A stretch of DNA of 42,230 nucleotides from RGIG3528 sp964653855. Lineage in GTDB: Bacteria > Bacillota > Clostridia > Lachnospirales > Lachnospiraceae. This document shows positions 7,915 through 16,299 of this stretch, in pieces. The notes beneath the pieces are model-generated. The model was not told the origin of the DNA. It did no database searches and saw only the letters and a program-made list of their open reading frames with translations. The translations under genes and the position numbers were made by a program. Positions within the stretch are counted from its first letter, which is position 1. Each line of letters begins with the position of its first letter. Location: contig CAZZFV010000016.1 of assembly GCA_964653855.1 (NCBI GenBank), forward strand, positions 1-42,230, read 5' to 3'.

Positions 7915-9792
7915 TCAAAACAACTTTTTAGAGCGGTTTTTAAGAGCGGCCTCTTCTCGGATCAGCTCCGTCATGCGGGCACCGTTGCCGTTTTTTACAC
8001 ATTCTGCCGTTTCTCGTTTTACGGATGCGATTTTTATTTGACGGACAATGTCTTCTACCGCCTTTTCGGCGTCAAGGGTCGTAAGTTCCCCGGGGATTTC
8101 CGTTTGAAAAATTTCCGCAACCGTTTCCTGTTCTTCTTTTTCGTAAAAAAGATTAAGTATGTTAGCCGCATTTACATGGGCACTCGCCTTAAGTTCCGAA
8201 TATACATATTCCGCCACCTTTACATATATGTCGGAATAAAAGTCATTGGGGCTTAACACACTTGAAACTTTTTTAAATATTTCCGGATAATCCGAAATAT
8301 AGGTGAGAAGCAGGCGTTCCGCTTTAAGGAGTCCCGCGTCCGCGGGATTTTGCGATTTTTCCTTTTTGTTTCCGAAACTTCCTTCATTCTCCGAATTATA
8401 TGCCCCATATCCCGCATTTCCGGATTTTACGTTTTCTTCGTTCATAAACGGATTTTCGGAATAATTGCCCAAATCCCGCCAATCCGAATTATCCGTATTT
8501 TTACCCGTTTTCCCCGCAATTTCTATAAGCAGCGAATCGAATTTTTTGGGGTCAATGTTATAGCGGCGCGTGAAAGCTTCCTTATATGTATCACGGGTAA
8601 GTCCGTTTTCGAATTTTAAAAGAATCTTCACAACGCTTTCCAAAAAGCGCGTTTTTTCTTCCGGGTCATTTAAATTATACTTTGATTCCGTAACGCCGAT
8701 TTCAAAGAAAAAGCTGCTTTCGGCGTTTTCGATACGTTTTTCGAATTCTTGTGCCCCAAGTGCTTTTATAAATTCATCAGGGTCCTTGTAGGGCTTTGTG
8801 CTTATCACCTTTACGGACACGTCGTGCGACGTAAGAAGCGGAATCGCGCGAAGCGACGCATTTATTCCCGCCGCGTCCGAGTCATAGGTCAAATAAACTT
8901 TTTTCACATAACGTGAAATTTTGAGTGCGTTCTTGTCTGTAAGCGCCGTTCCGAGAGAGGCAACGGCACATGTGAATCCCGCCTGGTGAAGCGAGATTAC
9001 GTCCATATAGCCTTCGCAAAGAATCAAATAATCTTTCCTGGATTTTTTTGCGAAGTTAAGCGCGTAGAGGTTACTGCCTTTGTTGAAAATCTTGGTTTCG
9101 GGCGAATTTAGGTATTTGGGTTCGCCGTCTCCCATGACACGCCCGCCGAAGCCTATCACACGGTCGCGCTCATCCACAATCGGAAACATCGCACGGTTAA
9201 AAAATTTGTCCGTCACGCCTTTTTCGGAAAACGAAATGAGTCCCGATTCCCTGAGAGTTTCGTCGGAATAGCCCTTTCCTTTTAAATATTCGTACAGATC
9301 CGCGCGATGCGCATAGGAATATCCGAGCGCAAAGTGCTTTATCGTCTCGTCCGTAAGTCCGCGCTTTTTAAAATAGTTCTCCGCGATTTCGCCGCGCGGG
9401 CTTTTACGTGCCATGTAAAAATAATTTGCGGCATCGCGGTTTATTTGGTACAAATCCTTTTTTAAGGACTGTTCCTTTTCGTCTTCCTGCGAATATGTAC
9501 TCTCGGGGAGCTTATAGCCCACTCTCTCCGCGAGACGCTCTATCGCTTCGGGAAACGAAATGTTTTCGTAATCCATAAGGAACGTTGCGGCTCCGCCACC
9601 CTTGTGGCATCCGAAGCAATAATACATCTGTTTTCTCGGAGACACCGAAAACGACGCGGTTTTTTCCCCATGAAAAGGGCAAAGGCCGAAATAATTTGCC
9701 CCTTTTTTGGTGAGGTGAACATACATTCCCACAACGTCAACGATATCATTTTGTGAAATCACGGCCTGCACCGTGTCTTCGGAATAGCGCAT
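7915..9792 (-). CDS. dnaG: DNA primase
   Basis: This enzyme synthesises RNA primers for the lagging strand at the replication fork and partners with DnaB helicase. 625 aa. The N-terminal CHC2 zinc finger has C38, H41, C59 and C62 (LCPFHGEKTASF and MYYCFGCHKGG). The TOPRIM core follows with ILCEGYMDVISLHQAG and the metal-binding YLTYDSDAAG. The C-terminal third is a helical helicase-binding region, preceded by an Asn/Gly-rich linker around residues 435-475. ATG at 9790-9792; the nearest SD-like GGAG is about 12 nt upstream, so initiation may be modest. Two dyads lie in the gap upstream (9816-9872). Normal length for the family. Confidence 0.96.
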   Translation of the reverse strand: MRYSEDTVQAVISQNDIVDVVGMYVHLTKKGANYFGLCPFHGEKTASFSVSPRKQMYYCFGCHKGGGAATFLMDYENISFPEAIERLAERVGYKLPESTYSQEDEKEQSLKKDLYQINRDAANYFYMARKSPRGEIAENYFKKRGLTDETIKHFALGYSYAHRADLYEYLKGKGYSDETLRESGLISFSEKGVTDKFFNRAMFPIVDERDRVIGFGGRVMGDGEPKYLNSPETKIFNKGSNLYALNFAKKSRKDYLILCEGYMDVISLHQAGFTCAVASLGTALTDKNALKISRYVKKVYLTYDSDAAGINASLRAIPLLTSHDVSVKVISTKPYKDPDEFIKALGAQEFEKRIENAESSFFFEIGVTESKYNLNDPEEKTRFLESVVKILLKFENGLTRDTYKEAFTRRYNIDPKKFDSLLIEIAGKTGKNTDNSDWRDLGNYSENPFMNEENVKSGNAGYGAYNSENEGSFGNKKEKSQNPADAGLLKAERLLLTYISDYPEIFKKVSSVLSPNDFYSDIYVKVAEYVYSELKASAHVNAANILNLFYEKEEQETVAEIFQTEIPGELTTLDAEKAVEDIVRQIKIASVKRETAECVKNGNGARMTELIREEAALKNRSKKLF

Positions 9793-9815
9793 TTTAGATG
9801 ATTGCTCCGTTCTTC

Positions 9816-9872
9816 ATGCTCATGTATGGGCATCTTATTAAAAGACGGATTGCTGTATGCAAGCATACAGCA
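9816..9872. promoter_or_regulatory. Two dyads in the dgt-dnaG gap
   Basis: One is an 18-bp imperfect dyad, ATGC-t-CAT-gt-ATG-g-GCAT (9816-9833). The other is a nearly perfect inverted repeat, TGCTGTATGC-AA-GCATACAGCA (9851-9872). Neither is followed by a T-run on the minus strand, so they look more like operator or RNA-processing hairpins than terminators. They lie in the presumed dnaG leader or promoter region. No regulator is identifiable. Confidence 0.35.
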
Positions 9873-9895
9873 GTGTTTGCTTTATGCATACTCTT

Positions 9896-10945
9896 TTAAT
9901 ACACGTCCCAACTAAACGGTATTTTTATATCCCTGTATTTTGTCACCGCATATCTGTCCGTCATACCGGCAACATAGTCGCATACAACAAGGTGCTTCGG
10001 CTCGTCCTTTTCGGTAATCATGATTCGGTAGTCGTCGGGCAAAAGCTCGGTATGCTCGAGATAATAGTTAAAAAGTTCGATTACAAGTTCTTCAGCCTTG
10101 TGTTCCTGCCCCTTTGCGACGGGGTTTGTGTAAACGTGTTCGAACATCCATGCCTTTAAATCAAGCAGCACTTCGTTCATTCCCGCGGACATTTTTACGT
10201 CGGCAAGGTCGATACTTGTTTTTATTATATCATGAATTTCCGTGTTTAAACGTGAGGTAAGCGTGAGCCCCAAAACATCCGTAAAACGTGTGGGTATATC
10301 CGTTTCTTTGATGATGTTTCCGCGGATTGCGTCCTCTATATCATGATTTATGTATGCCATCTTATCGGAAAGCCTGACGGCACGCCCTTCAAGAGTTTCC
10401 GGAATCGTATCCATTTGGTGGTTTAAGATTCCGTTACGCACTTCCCAAGTAAGATTTAAGCCTTTTCCGTGCTTTTCGATCAAATCCACCACACGGATGC
10501 TTTGCTCAAAATGCTTAAATGAGAGTCCGTAGTTTTCGTTCATTACTTTGTTGAGTGCACGCTCACCCGCATGTCCGAACGGCGTATGCCCAAGGTCGTG
10601 ACCGAGTGCGATCGCTTCCGTGAGATCGTCGTTTAAGCGGAGCGCCTTTGAAATCGCGCGGGCGGTTTGCGCAACCTCCAAAGTATGTGTGAGCCTTGTG
10701 CGGTAGTGATCTCCCTGCGGTGCAAGGAAAACCTGCGTTTTTCCGTTTAGGCGGCGAAACGCCTTTGAATAAAGGATTCGGTCGCGGTCACGCTGATAAC
10801 ACGGGCGCATGTCGCATTCCTTTTCGGGGATTGCGCGCCCACGCGTACTGTCCGAAAAAGCCGCATTCACGCTCAAAATCTCGTGTTCCCTTTCTTCCTG
10901 CAATTCCCTTATAAGTCTGTCATGAACCGGTACAAGTTCCAGCAT
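9896..10945 (-). CDS. dgt: dGTP triphosphohydrolase-like HD-domain protein
   Basis: HD-superfamily phosphohydrolase, 349 aa, the usual length of the short clostridial dGTPase-like class; the family hydrolyses dGTP (or other dNTPs) to the nucleoside and triphosphate. Visible motifs are RDRDRILYSKAFRRLNGKTQVF, then the HD metal site made of RLTHTLEVAQ and GHDLGHTPFGHAGERALN, and the later DKMAYINHDIEDAIR. ATG at 10943-10945 with SD AAAGGAGAG. The 5' end overlaps the end of queH by 26 bp, which suggests translational coupling. In many Clostridia dgt precedes dnaG and sigA, and the same order is seen here. Confidence 0.92.
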   Translation of the reverse strand: MLELVPVHDRLIRELQEEREHEILSVNAAFSDSTRGRAIPEKECDMRPCYQRDRDRILYSKAFRRLNGKTQVFLAPQGDHYRTRLTHTLEVAQTARAISKALRLNDDLTEAIALGHDLGHTPFGHAGERALNKVMNENYGLSFKHFEQSIRVVDLIEKHGKGLNLTWEVRNGILNHQMDTIPETLEGRAVRLSDKMAYINHDIEDAIRGNIIKETDIPTRFTDVLGLTLTSRLNTEIHDIIKTSIDLADVKMSAGMNEVLLDLKAWMFEHVYTNPVAKGQEHKAEELVIELFNYYLEHTELLPDDYRIMITEKDEPKHLVVCDYVAGMTDRYAVTKYRDIKIPFSWDVY

Positions 10946-11576
10946 TTATGCTCTCCTTTTTTGAATCTCTCTTTGAAAAAACACATCCGCAATAGTTCTG
11001 TCTGTATAAATTATACTCCTTTGAAAGTTCTGTCGAACGAAGATAACCGTTCTTCTTTTTAAAATCGGACGGAAGATAAGGAACGCCCGCTTCCGCACAC
11101 ACTTCATATCCGATTTTGTTTATAAGTTCAGCATTTTTAAGCGGCGAAATCGTAAGCGTTGTCGCAACAAAGTCCGCATTTTGATTTTTCGCTTCAATCG
11201 CCGCACGCTTTAAGCGCATATAAAAGCATTTCATGCACCGCTCTCCGCCTTCAGGCACGTTTTCAAGGCCTTTTGAGAGCTTTAAAAATTCTTCTTTGTC
11301 ATATTCGCCCTCTATGTAAGTCACCGGATTTTTGTGGGGCTGTTCTTTTATCAATCGTTTAAGCTCCGCGGCTCGCGTGTCAAATTCGCGCCTATCCGTA
11401 ATATTCGGATTATAGAAAAAATCCTTAATCAAAAAATAATCGGACAGATACTCAAGCACATAAGACGAGCACGGCGCACAACATGAGTGAAGCAAGAGTA
11501 CGGGAGGGTGCGCAGGGTCAAGCGTCATAAGAAACTTGTCCATATTCTTTTGAACGTTTCCCGTTGCAGGAATCAT
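10920..11576 (-). CDS. queH: Epoxyqueuosine reductase QueH
   Basis: 218-aa member of the QueH (formerly DUF208) family, which reduces epoxyqueuosine to queuosine in tRNA wobble position 34, replacing the cobalamin enzyme QueG in many anaerobes. The N-terminal LLHSCCAPCSSYVLEYL carries the paired-Cys metal/Fe-S ligands; FYNPNITDRREFDTR and CMKCFYMRLKRAA follow, and the C-terminal YRQNYCGCVFSKRDS carries the last Cys pair. The start at 11574-11576 has a good SD (AAGGAAGGA). It lies 12 bp downstream of hisC and overlaps dgt, so it is part of one transcript. Confidence 0.93.
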   Translation of the reverse strand: MIPATGNVQKNMDKFLMTLDPAHPPVLLLHSCCAPCSSYVLEYLSDYFLIKDFFYNPNITDRREFDTRAAELKRLIKEQPHKNPVTYIEGEYDKEEFLKLSKGLENVPEGGERCMKCFYMRLKRAAIEAKNQNADFVATTLTISPLKNAELINKIGYEVCAEAGVPYLPSDFKKKNGYLRSTELSKEYNLYRQNYCGCVFSKRDSKKESINAGTCTGS

Positions 11577-11588
11577 AAAATCCTTCCT

Positions 11589-12641
11589 TTACACAATTTT
11601 CTCCAACGCGTTAAAAAGTGCTTCTGTTTCCGCGTCCGTACCGATTGTGATTCTTAAGTAATTATCGATTCTCGGCGCATCAAAATAGCGAACGTAAATG
11701 TGCTTTTTTCTGAGGGCTTCAAATATAACTTTCGCGCTTATTTTTCCGTGTGTCGCAAAAACAAAATTTGCCGACGACGGAAGGCAGGTAAATCCGAGAG
11801 CAGAAAGCCTTTTCACCGTATTTTCGCGTGTGTTTATAATTTTTGCTATATTTTCTTTAAAATAAGCGCTTTCGTTAAGCGCCGCAACGCCCGCCGCTAT
11901 TTGCACAGTCGAGAGTGTGTAAGAATTATACGAATTTTTAACGGCGTTAAGCGCGTCGATAAGCGTTTTACTTCCTATCGCAAATCCGATTCTCACACCC
12001 GCCATCGAACGCGACTTTGAAAATGTGCCGACAACAAGGAGGTTTTCGTATTCTTTTGTGAGCGGTACACACGACTCCGCCCCAAAATCAACATAGGCTT
12101 CATCTATTATAACAACCGAGTCAAAGTTTTTGTCCAAAATTTCTTTAAAAAATTTTTGATTTTCCGCAATTCCCGTCGGTGCATTGGGATTCGGAATCAC
12201 TATTCCGCCGTTTTCACACATATAGTCCGTTTTCTTTATGCGGAAATTTGCGTCAAGAGCCTTTTTTTCATAGGGAATCTTAAATAATTCCGCCCACACG
12301 GGATAAAACGAATATGTGATATCGGGAAAAAGCACAGGGTGCGTTCCGTTAAAGAATGTCAAAAACGACATTCCGAGCACATCGTCGGAGCCCACGCCCA
12401 CAAACACATTTTCGGGGTAAACATTATACTCTTTTGCGAGCGCATTTACAAGCGCACCGGCAGAGGGCGACGGATAACGCTTTAGAGTGTCCGCATCAAT
12501 CCCTTTAAGCGCATCCGTCACGCTTTTCGGCGCCGGGTAGGGATTTTCGTTTGTGTTTAATTTAATCTTTTCTTTGTCTTCCGGCTGTTCGCCCGGGATG
12601 TAGGGTGTAACATTTCGTATGTTTTTGGTGAAATTATACAT
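11589..12641 (-). CDS. hisC: Histidinol-phosphate aminotransferase
   Basis: PLP-dependent class I/II aminotransferase, 350 aa, interconverting imidazole-acetol phosphate and histidinol phosphate in histidine biosynthesis. KLNTNENPYPAPKSV (about 27-41) is the family N-terminal signature. VFVGVGSDDVL, IPNPNAPTG and VIIDEAYVDF bind the cofactor phosphate and ring, and the Schiff-base lysine is in VVGTFSKSRSMAGVRIGF. Paralogues can act on aromatic amino acids or cobalamin precursors, and no other his genes are nearby, so the exact substrate is less certain. Its SD (GGAAGG) sits inside the last codons of the upstream PHP gene (stop 12644-12646), implying coupled translation. Confidence 0.9.
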   Translation of the reverse strand: MYNFTKNIRNVTPYIPGEQPEDKEKIKLNTNENPYPAPKSVTDALKGIDADTLKRYPSPSAGALVNALAKEYNVYPENVFVGVGSDDVLGMSFLTFFNGTHPVLFPDITYSFYPVWAELFKIPYEKKALDANFRIKKTDYMCENGGIVIPNPNAPTGIAENQKFFKEILDKNFDSVVIIDEAYVDFGAESCVPLTKEYENLLVVGTFSKSRSMAGVRIGFAIGSKTLIDALNAVKNSYNSYTLSTVQIAAGVAALNESAYFKENIAKIINTRENTVKRLSALGFTCLPSSANFVFATHGKISAKVIFEALRKKHIYVRYFDAPRIDNYLRITIGTDAETEALFNALEKIV

Positions 12642-12643
12642 GA

Positions 12644-14521
12644 TTAGCCTTCCGTTTTAATCGGATTTGTGATTGCTTCCGTTGTGACGTCGTCTCCGAA
12701 AACACGGAACACAAACCAACGTTTCCCTTCCGTATTTAAATTTATTTCACACGAATAGTCATATCCGCCGTTTATGCTCACGGGCGCGGCAAGCTCAAAT
12801 TCTTCGGGCGCACCCGTATCTGAATACGCAATCAGGCGGCTCAAGGGGCGATTTGAAATAATTTTAAGGGAAGCGACTTTCGCCGGCGCGTTTTCGGAAG
12901 CCGAATCGTTACCCGGAATCGAATCGGCATTTTCGGGTAAATTCTTGTTTTCAACCAAGTTTTCGTCCGAATTTTTATCCGCAATCTTCGCTATCAAAAT
13001 AGGTCCGTTTGTGAGGAAGCTGTGCCCTTGTCGTAAATTTGCAAGAATATTCTTAGGTGTCATTTCTTCCGCACAATGCACATAGGTGCGCACGCATCCG
13101 CTCGAAAGATTACGAAGTGCCCAGCGTTTTACGGTCGGAAGCGTTGCGGTTAATAAATCGTCAAAATATTTTGCGTCTTCTAAGTCGTCACCCTCCAAAA
13201 TCACGCCGTCTTTATTGTGACCTTCAAGCGTATTCTTAAGTGCCGCCTTAACCGCCCTATACATTCCGAACACATAAGCAACCGCATCAAACCAGAATTC
13301 ACAAGTGATTTCATGCGTGTCGGAGCCAGTGGTCGCCGCAATAAACGTGCCCGACTTTAATATGTTCATCCACATTTCCATGGCGTTTCCGTTTGTGCAA
13401 TGCGGATAGAGCGGATGAGAGCCGTTCCAGATTTCCATTGTATAAAAAATATCTATCATGTCCACAAATTCGGGCGGATAAGATATCGATTTTTGCATGT
13501 CGCAGGGGTGGTTTATTTGCGGATGTCCGCCGTATGACTTGATTTCGTCGGTGATTCGGCGGTATTCGGCGCGCATTACCGCAGGCGTTCTGTCCTTTTC
13601 GGCAGGGATCTTATAAATCACGTCCGGGTCCGTGTTTAATTGCAAAACATGTCCGTTTGACGTTGAAATTTCCTTTGACAATATGGGCGTAAAGTCCGAC
13701 GTTTTAAACCTGCTCCAGGTGCCGTGGTTGTAGGTGTTATGGTGATCCGAAAGTGCGCCGTAGGAAAGTCCTCTCGCGCACATCGAATTTTTGATTTTTT
13801 CGGGCGTGTCATACACATAGTCCGTTCCTTCGGGCGGATAGAGGGGGCTCGAAAACACCGAATGATGGTGAAGGTCGCCCGCGTACCAATTTTCCCGTGC
13901 CAAGTCGACTATTCTTTTTAACGTGATTTCTTTTTCGCCGGGAACCGTGATGCGTGACGTTACGATTTCCCACTCGGAACCATGGCTCACGATCAACGTG
14001 TATGTGCCTATGGGGATATTTTCGTTAAATGTTCCGTTTTCGTTTGTTGTGCGTCTGAAGTAGTCATACCATGTGTAATCGGAAGCATTGGGAAATGATT
14101 CAAAATCGAAATGCGAACCGTAAATTTTATCGCAAATTTCCTCTATGCCGGTGACGGGTGTGTTTGTGTATCCCGTCGAAACGCCTTTTTGGGATGATTC
14201 TGACTCGGGGATTAAGCGCAACTCCGCAACAATCGGATTTCCGTCCGTGTCTTTAACCGTAATTGTGACTTTTCCGGTTTCCGTACCGTAAACCGGATTT
14301 TTCCTCACCTTTTCCAAACGCATATAGTCGTCGTAGCGTTCACGGCTGCCTCCGGGCGGAAATTCGTTTTCACACCTGCCGCCGAGTGCGGAATAACCGG
14401 TTACCTTGTCAAGACGCTTAAACACGTCCTGAAGGTACTTATAGGTATATTTCGGATCGGAAATATTTTTTTCGCCGGAATAAAGGCCGGTAATTGTTGA
14501 ACAAAGTTTTGATACGGACAT
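12644..14521 (-). CDS. PHP-domain metallohydrolase, CehA/McbA family-like
   Basis: 625 aa. Residues about 84-205 form a beta-rich carboxypeptidase-regulatory-like or Ig-like domain (VTITVKDTDGNPIVAELRL). The PHP domain starts at AGDLHHHSVFSSP (D216, H218-H220), followed by LSDHHNTYNHG, GHPQINHPCD and GSDTHEI, which together supply the His/Asp metal ligands of PHP phosphoesterases. The family acts on phosphoesters or, in CehA/McbA, carbamate esters; the substrate here is unknown. No signal peptide is seen, so it is probably cytosolic. A C-terminal beta domain follows an Asn/Glu-rich linker near 540-565. The ATG starts 1 nt after the clpX-like stop, with its SD (GGAAGGGGG) inside that gene, so the two are tightly coupled. 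Confidence 0.75.
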   Translation of the reverse strand: MSVSKLCSTITGLYSGEKNISDPKYTYKYLQDVFKRLDKVTGYSALGGRCENEFPPGGSRERYDDYMRLEKVRKNPVYGTETGKVTITVKDTDGNPIVAELRLIPESESSQKGVSTGYTNTPVTGIEEICDKIYGSHFDFESFPNASDYTWYDYFRRTTNENGTFNENIPIGTYTLIVSHGSEWEIVTSRITVPGEKEITLKRIVDLARENWYAGDLHHHSVFSSPLYPPEGTDYVYDTPEKIKNSMCARGLSYGALSDHHNTYNHGTWSRFKTSDFTPILSKEISTSNGHVLQLNTDPDVIYKIPAEKDRTPAVMRAEYRRITDEIKSYGGHPQINHPCDMQKSISYPPEFVDMIDIFYTMEIWNGSHPLYPHCTNGNAMEMWMNILKSGTFIAATTGSDTHEITCEFWFDAVAYVFGMYRAVKAALKNTLEGHNKDGVILEGDDLEDAKYFDDLLTATLPTVKRWALRNLSSGCVRTYVHCAEEMTPKNILANLRQGHSFLTNGPILIAKIADKNSDENLVENKNLPENADSIPGNDSASENAPAKVASLKIISNRPLSRLIAYSDTGAPEEFELAAPVSINGGYDYSCEINLNTEGKRWFVFRVFGDDVTTEAITNPIKTEG

Positions 14522-14522
14522 T

Positions 14523-16253
14523 TTACATCCCCCTTCCGATTATTTTCGGTACTCCTTTGTTTGCGATATAATCCTTTGTTATTATGACCTTGCCGATTGA
14601 CGTGTCTTTGGGAATTTCATACATAATGTCGAGCATTACTTCTTCTATAATCGCTCTAAGCGCACGCGCTCCCGTGTCACGCTCCATTGCACGGTCGGAA
14701 ATCGCACGGAGAGCGTCGTCTTCAAATTCAAGAGTTACGCCGTCCATTTGAAGCAATTTTTTGTATTGCTTAAGGATTGCGTTCTTCGGTGTCGTGAGTA
14801 TTCTTGTCATATCGTCGGCGGTGAGTGCGTCAAGCGCAAAAATGACCGGGAGACGCCCAAGGAACTCGGGGATCATTCCGAATTCGCGTAAATCCTGCAC
14901 TTGCACTTCGTTTGAAAGCGACTTTTTGTCGTCGTATTTGTCGGTAAGTTCACCGAGGAAACCGCATGCGGACGCCTTGTTTAAACGTCTCTTTATAATC
15001 TTATCAAGGTCCGGGAAAGCGCCTCCGCATATAAACAAAATATTTGTCGTGTCCATCGTGGTCATCGGAACCATCGCGTTTTTGCTCATTGCGCCGACAG
15101 GCACTTCGATTTCGGAGCCCTCAAGGAGCTTCAAAAGTCCCTGCTGTACGGCTTCCCCCGAAACGTCACGCGAATTTGTGCTTTGCTTTTTTGCGAGCTT
15201 ATCTATTTCATCGATAAATACAATTCCCTTTTCGGCGCGCTCGACGTCGTTGTCCGCCGCCATTAAGAGCTTTGACAATACGCTTTCGACGTCGTCACCG
15301 ATATAGCCCGCTTCCGTAAGCGACGTTGCGTCGCATATCGCAAGAGGCACATTTAAAAGCTTTGCGAGAGTTTTTACGAGATATGTTTTGCCGCATCCCG
15401 TAGGTCCGATCATGAGCATGTTTGATTTTTCAAGCTCAACTCCGTCGGTATTTTCGTCAAACACACGCTTGTAGTGATTGTAAACGGCAACGCTTATCGT
15501 CTTTTTTGCCTTTTCCTGACCCACAACATAGTCGTCAAGCTCCGCCTTTATTACATGCGGCGGCTTGAGGTTCTTGATATCAAACTTTTGCTCGATTGTG
15601 TCGGGGGCAGCATCCGCTTTCTTCGGTGCTTTGGCTTTCTTTTTTATGCGCTGATTTTGCGGAGGAAAACCCGGCATATCAAGAATAATGTTGGGGAATC
15701 CGTTCATGCCGGAAAGCCCAAATAAGTCACCGAGGAATCCCGCGCCTTGCCCATTGTTGCGATTATTGCCGCCTTTATTGTTTTCCGAGTCCTCGCCGTT
15801 ATCGCTTATCTCGTCGTCATAATTTTCGTTATCGCAATTTTCATTATCGTTCTTGTCGTTATTCTTCTTGTTCCCGTTCTTGTCGCCGTGTATATTTCCC
15901 CCGACAAGTTTAAACGTATCACCGTTTTCGTTTGTTCCGAATACCGAAAGATTGCCGTTTCCCGCAAGCATGTTTATCGTCTTTTGCAAACAGTCGTTGC
16001 ATACGGTAACTCCGTCACCGATATGCATCATGCATTTTACTTTCGATTCGGGGCGCTTGCACATTAAGCAGATTTCTTCGTAATCGCTGTTTTTGTGATT
16101 GTCGTAATCGTTATTTTGGTGATTGTCGTTATCGGAATTATTATCCGTTTTGTGATTTTCCGAAACTTCGTCAAAATTTCCCGATACGTTTTTTTCCGTC
16201 TCAGTTTCGTTATCCTCTATTTCGTTAAATTTGCTGATGTTGTCGTTACTCAT
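14523..16253 (-). CDS. clpX: Divergent ClpX-like AAA+ unfoldase
   Basis: 576 aa, about 150 longer than a typical ClpX. An acidic Asn-rich tail (1-58) precedes a ClpX zinc finger (C62, C65, C85, C88); a very Asn/Asp-rich linker (about 105-225) leads to the AAA+ module. Walker A is GPTGCGKT at 283-290, the pore loop AGYIGDD at 315-321, and Walker B FIDE at 346-349. The arginine-finger region FLGRLPV and sensor 2 TGARALRAIIE are also present. Two hallmark loops differ from the ClpX consensus: where RKH (substrate loop) is expected the chain reads GAMSKNAMV (387-395), and where the ClpP-binding IGF is expected it reads ACGF (429-432). clpP is not adjacent. It may be a paralogue with altered partner or substrate choice. 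ATG at 16251-16253 has AAAGGA about 11 nt upstream. Confidence 0.85.
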   Translation of the reverse strand: MSNDNISKFNEIEDNETETEKNVSGNFDEVSENHKTDNNSDNDNHQNNDYDNHKNSDYEEICLMCKRPESKVKCMMHIGDGVTVCNDCLQKTINMLAGNGNLSVFGTNENGDTFKLVGGNIHGDKNGNKKNNDKNDNENCDNENYDDEISDNGEDSENNKGGNNRNNGQGAGFLGDLFGLSGMNGFPNIILDMPGFPPQNQRIKKKAKAPKKADAAPDTIEQKFDIKNLKPPHVIKAELDDYVVGQEKAKKTISVAVYNHYKRVFDENTDGVELEKSNMLMIGPTGCGKTYLVKTLAKLLNVPLAICDATSLTEAGYIGDDVESVLSKLLMAADNDVERAEKGIVFIDEIDKLAKKQSTNSRDVSGEAVQQGLLKLLEGSEIEVPVGAMSKNAMVPMTTMDTTNILFICGGAFPDLDKIIKRRLNKASACGFLGELTDKYDDKKSLSNEVQVQDLREFGMIPEFLGRLPVIFALDALTADDMTRILTTPKNAILKQYKKLLQMDGVTLEFEDDALRAISDRAMERDTGARALRAIIEEVMLDIMYEIPKDTSIGKVIITKDYIANKGVPKIIGRGM

Positions 16254-16299
16254 TAATTATTAAATCCTTTCAATTTATATCTATCGAAGAAAAAAAATT

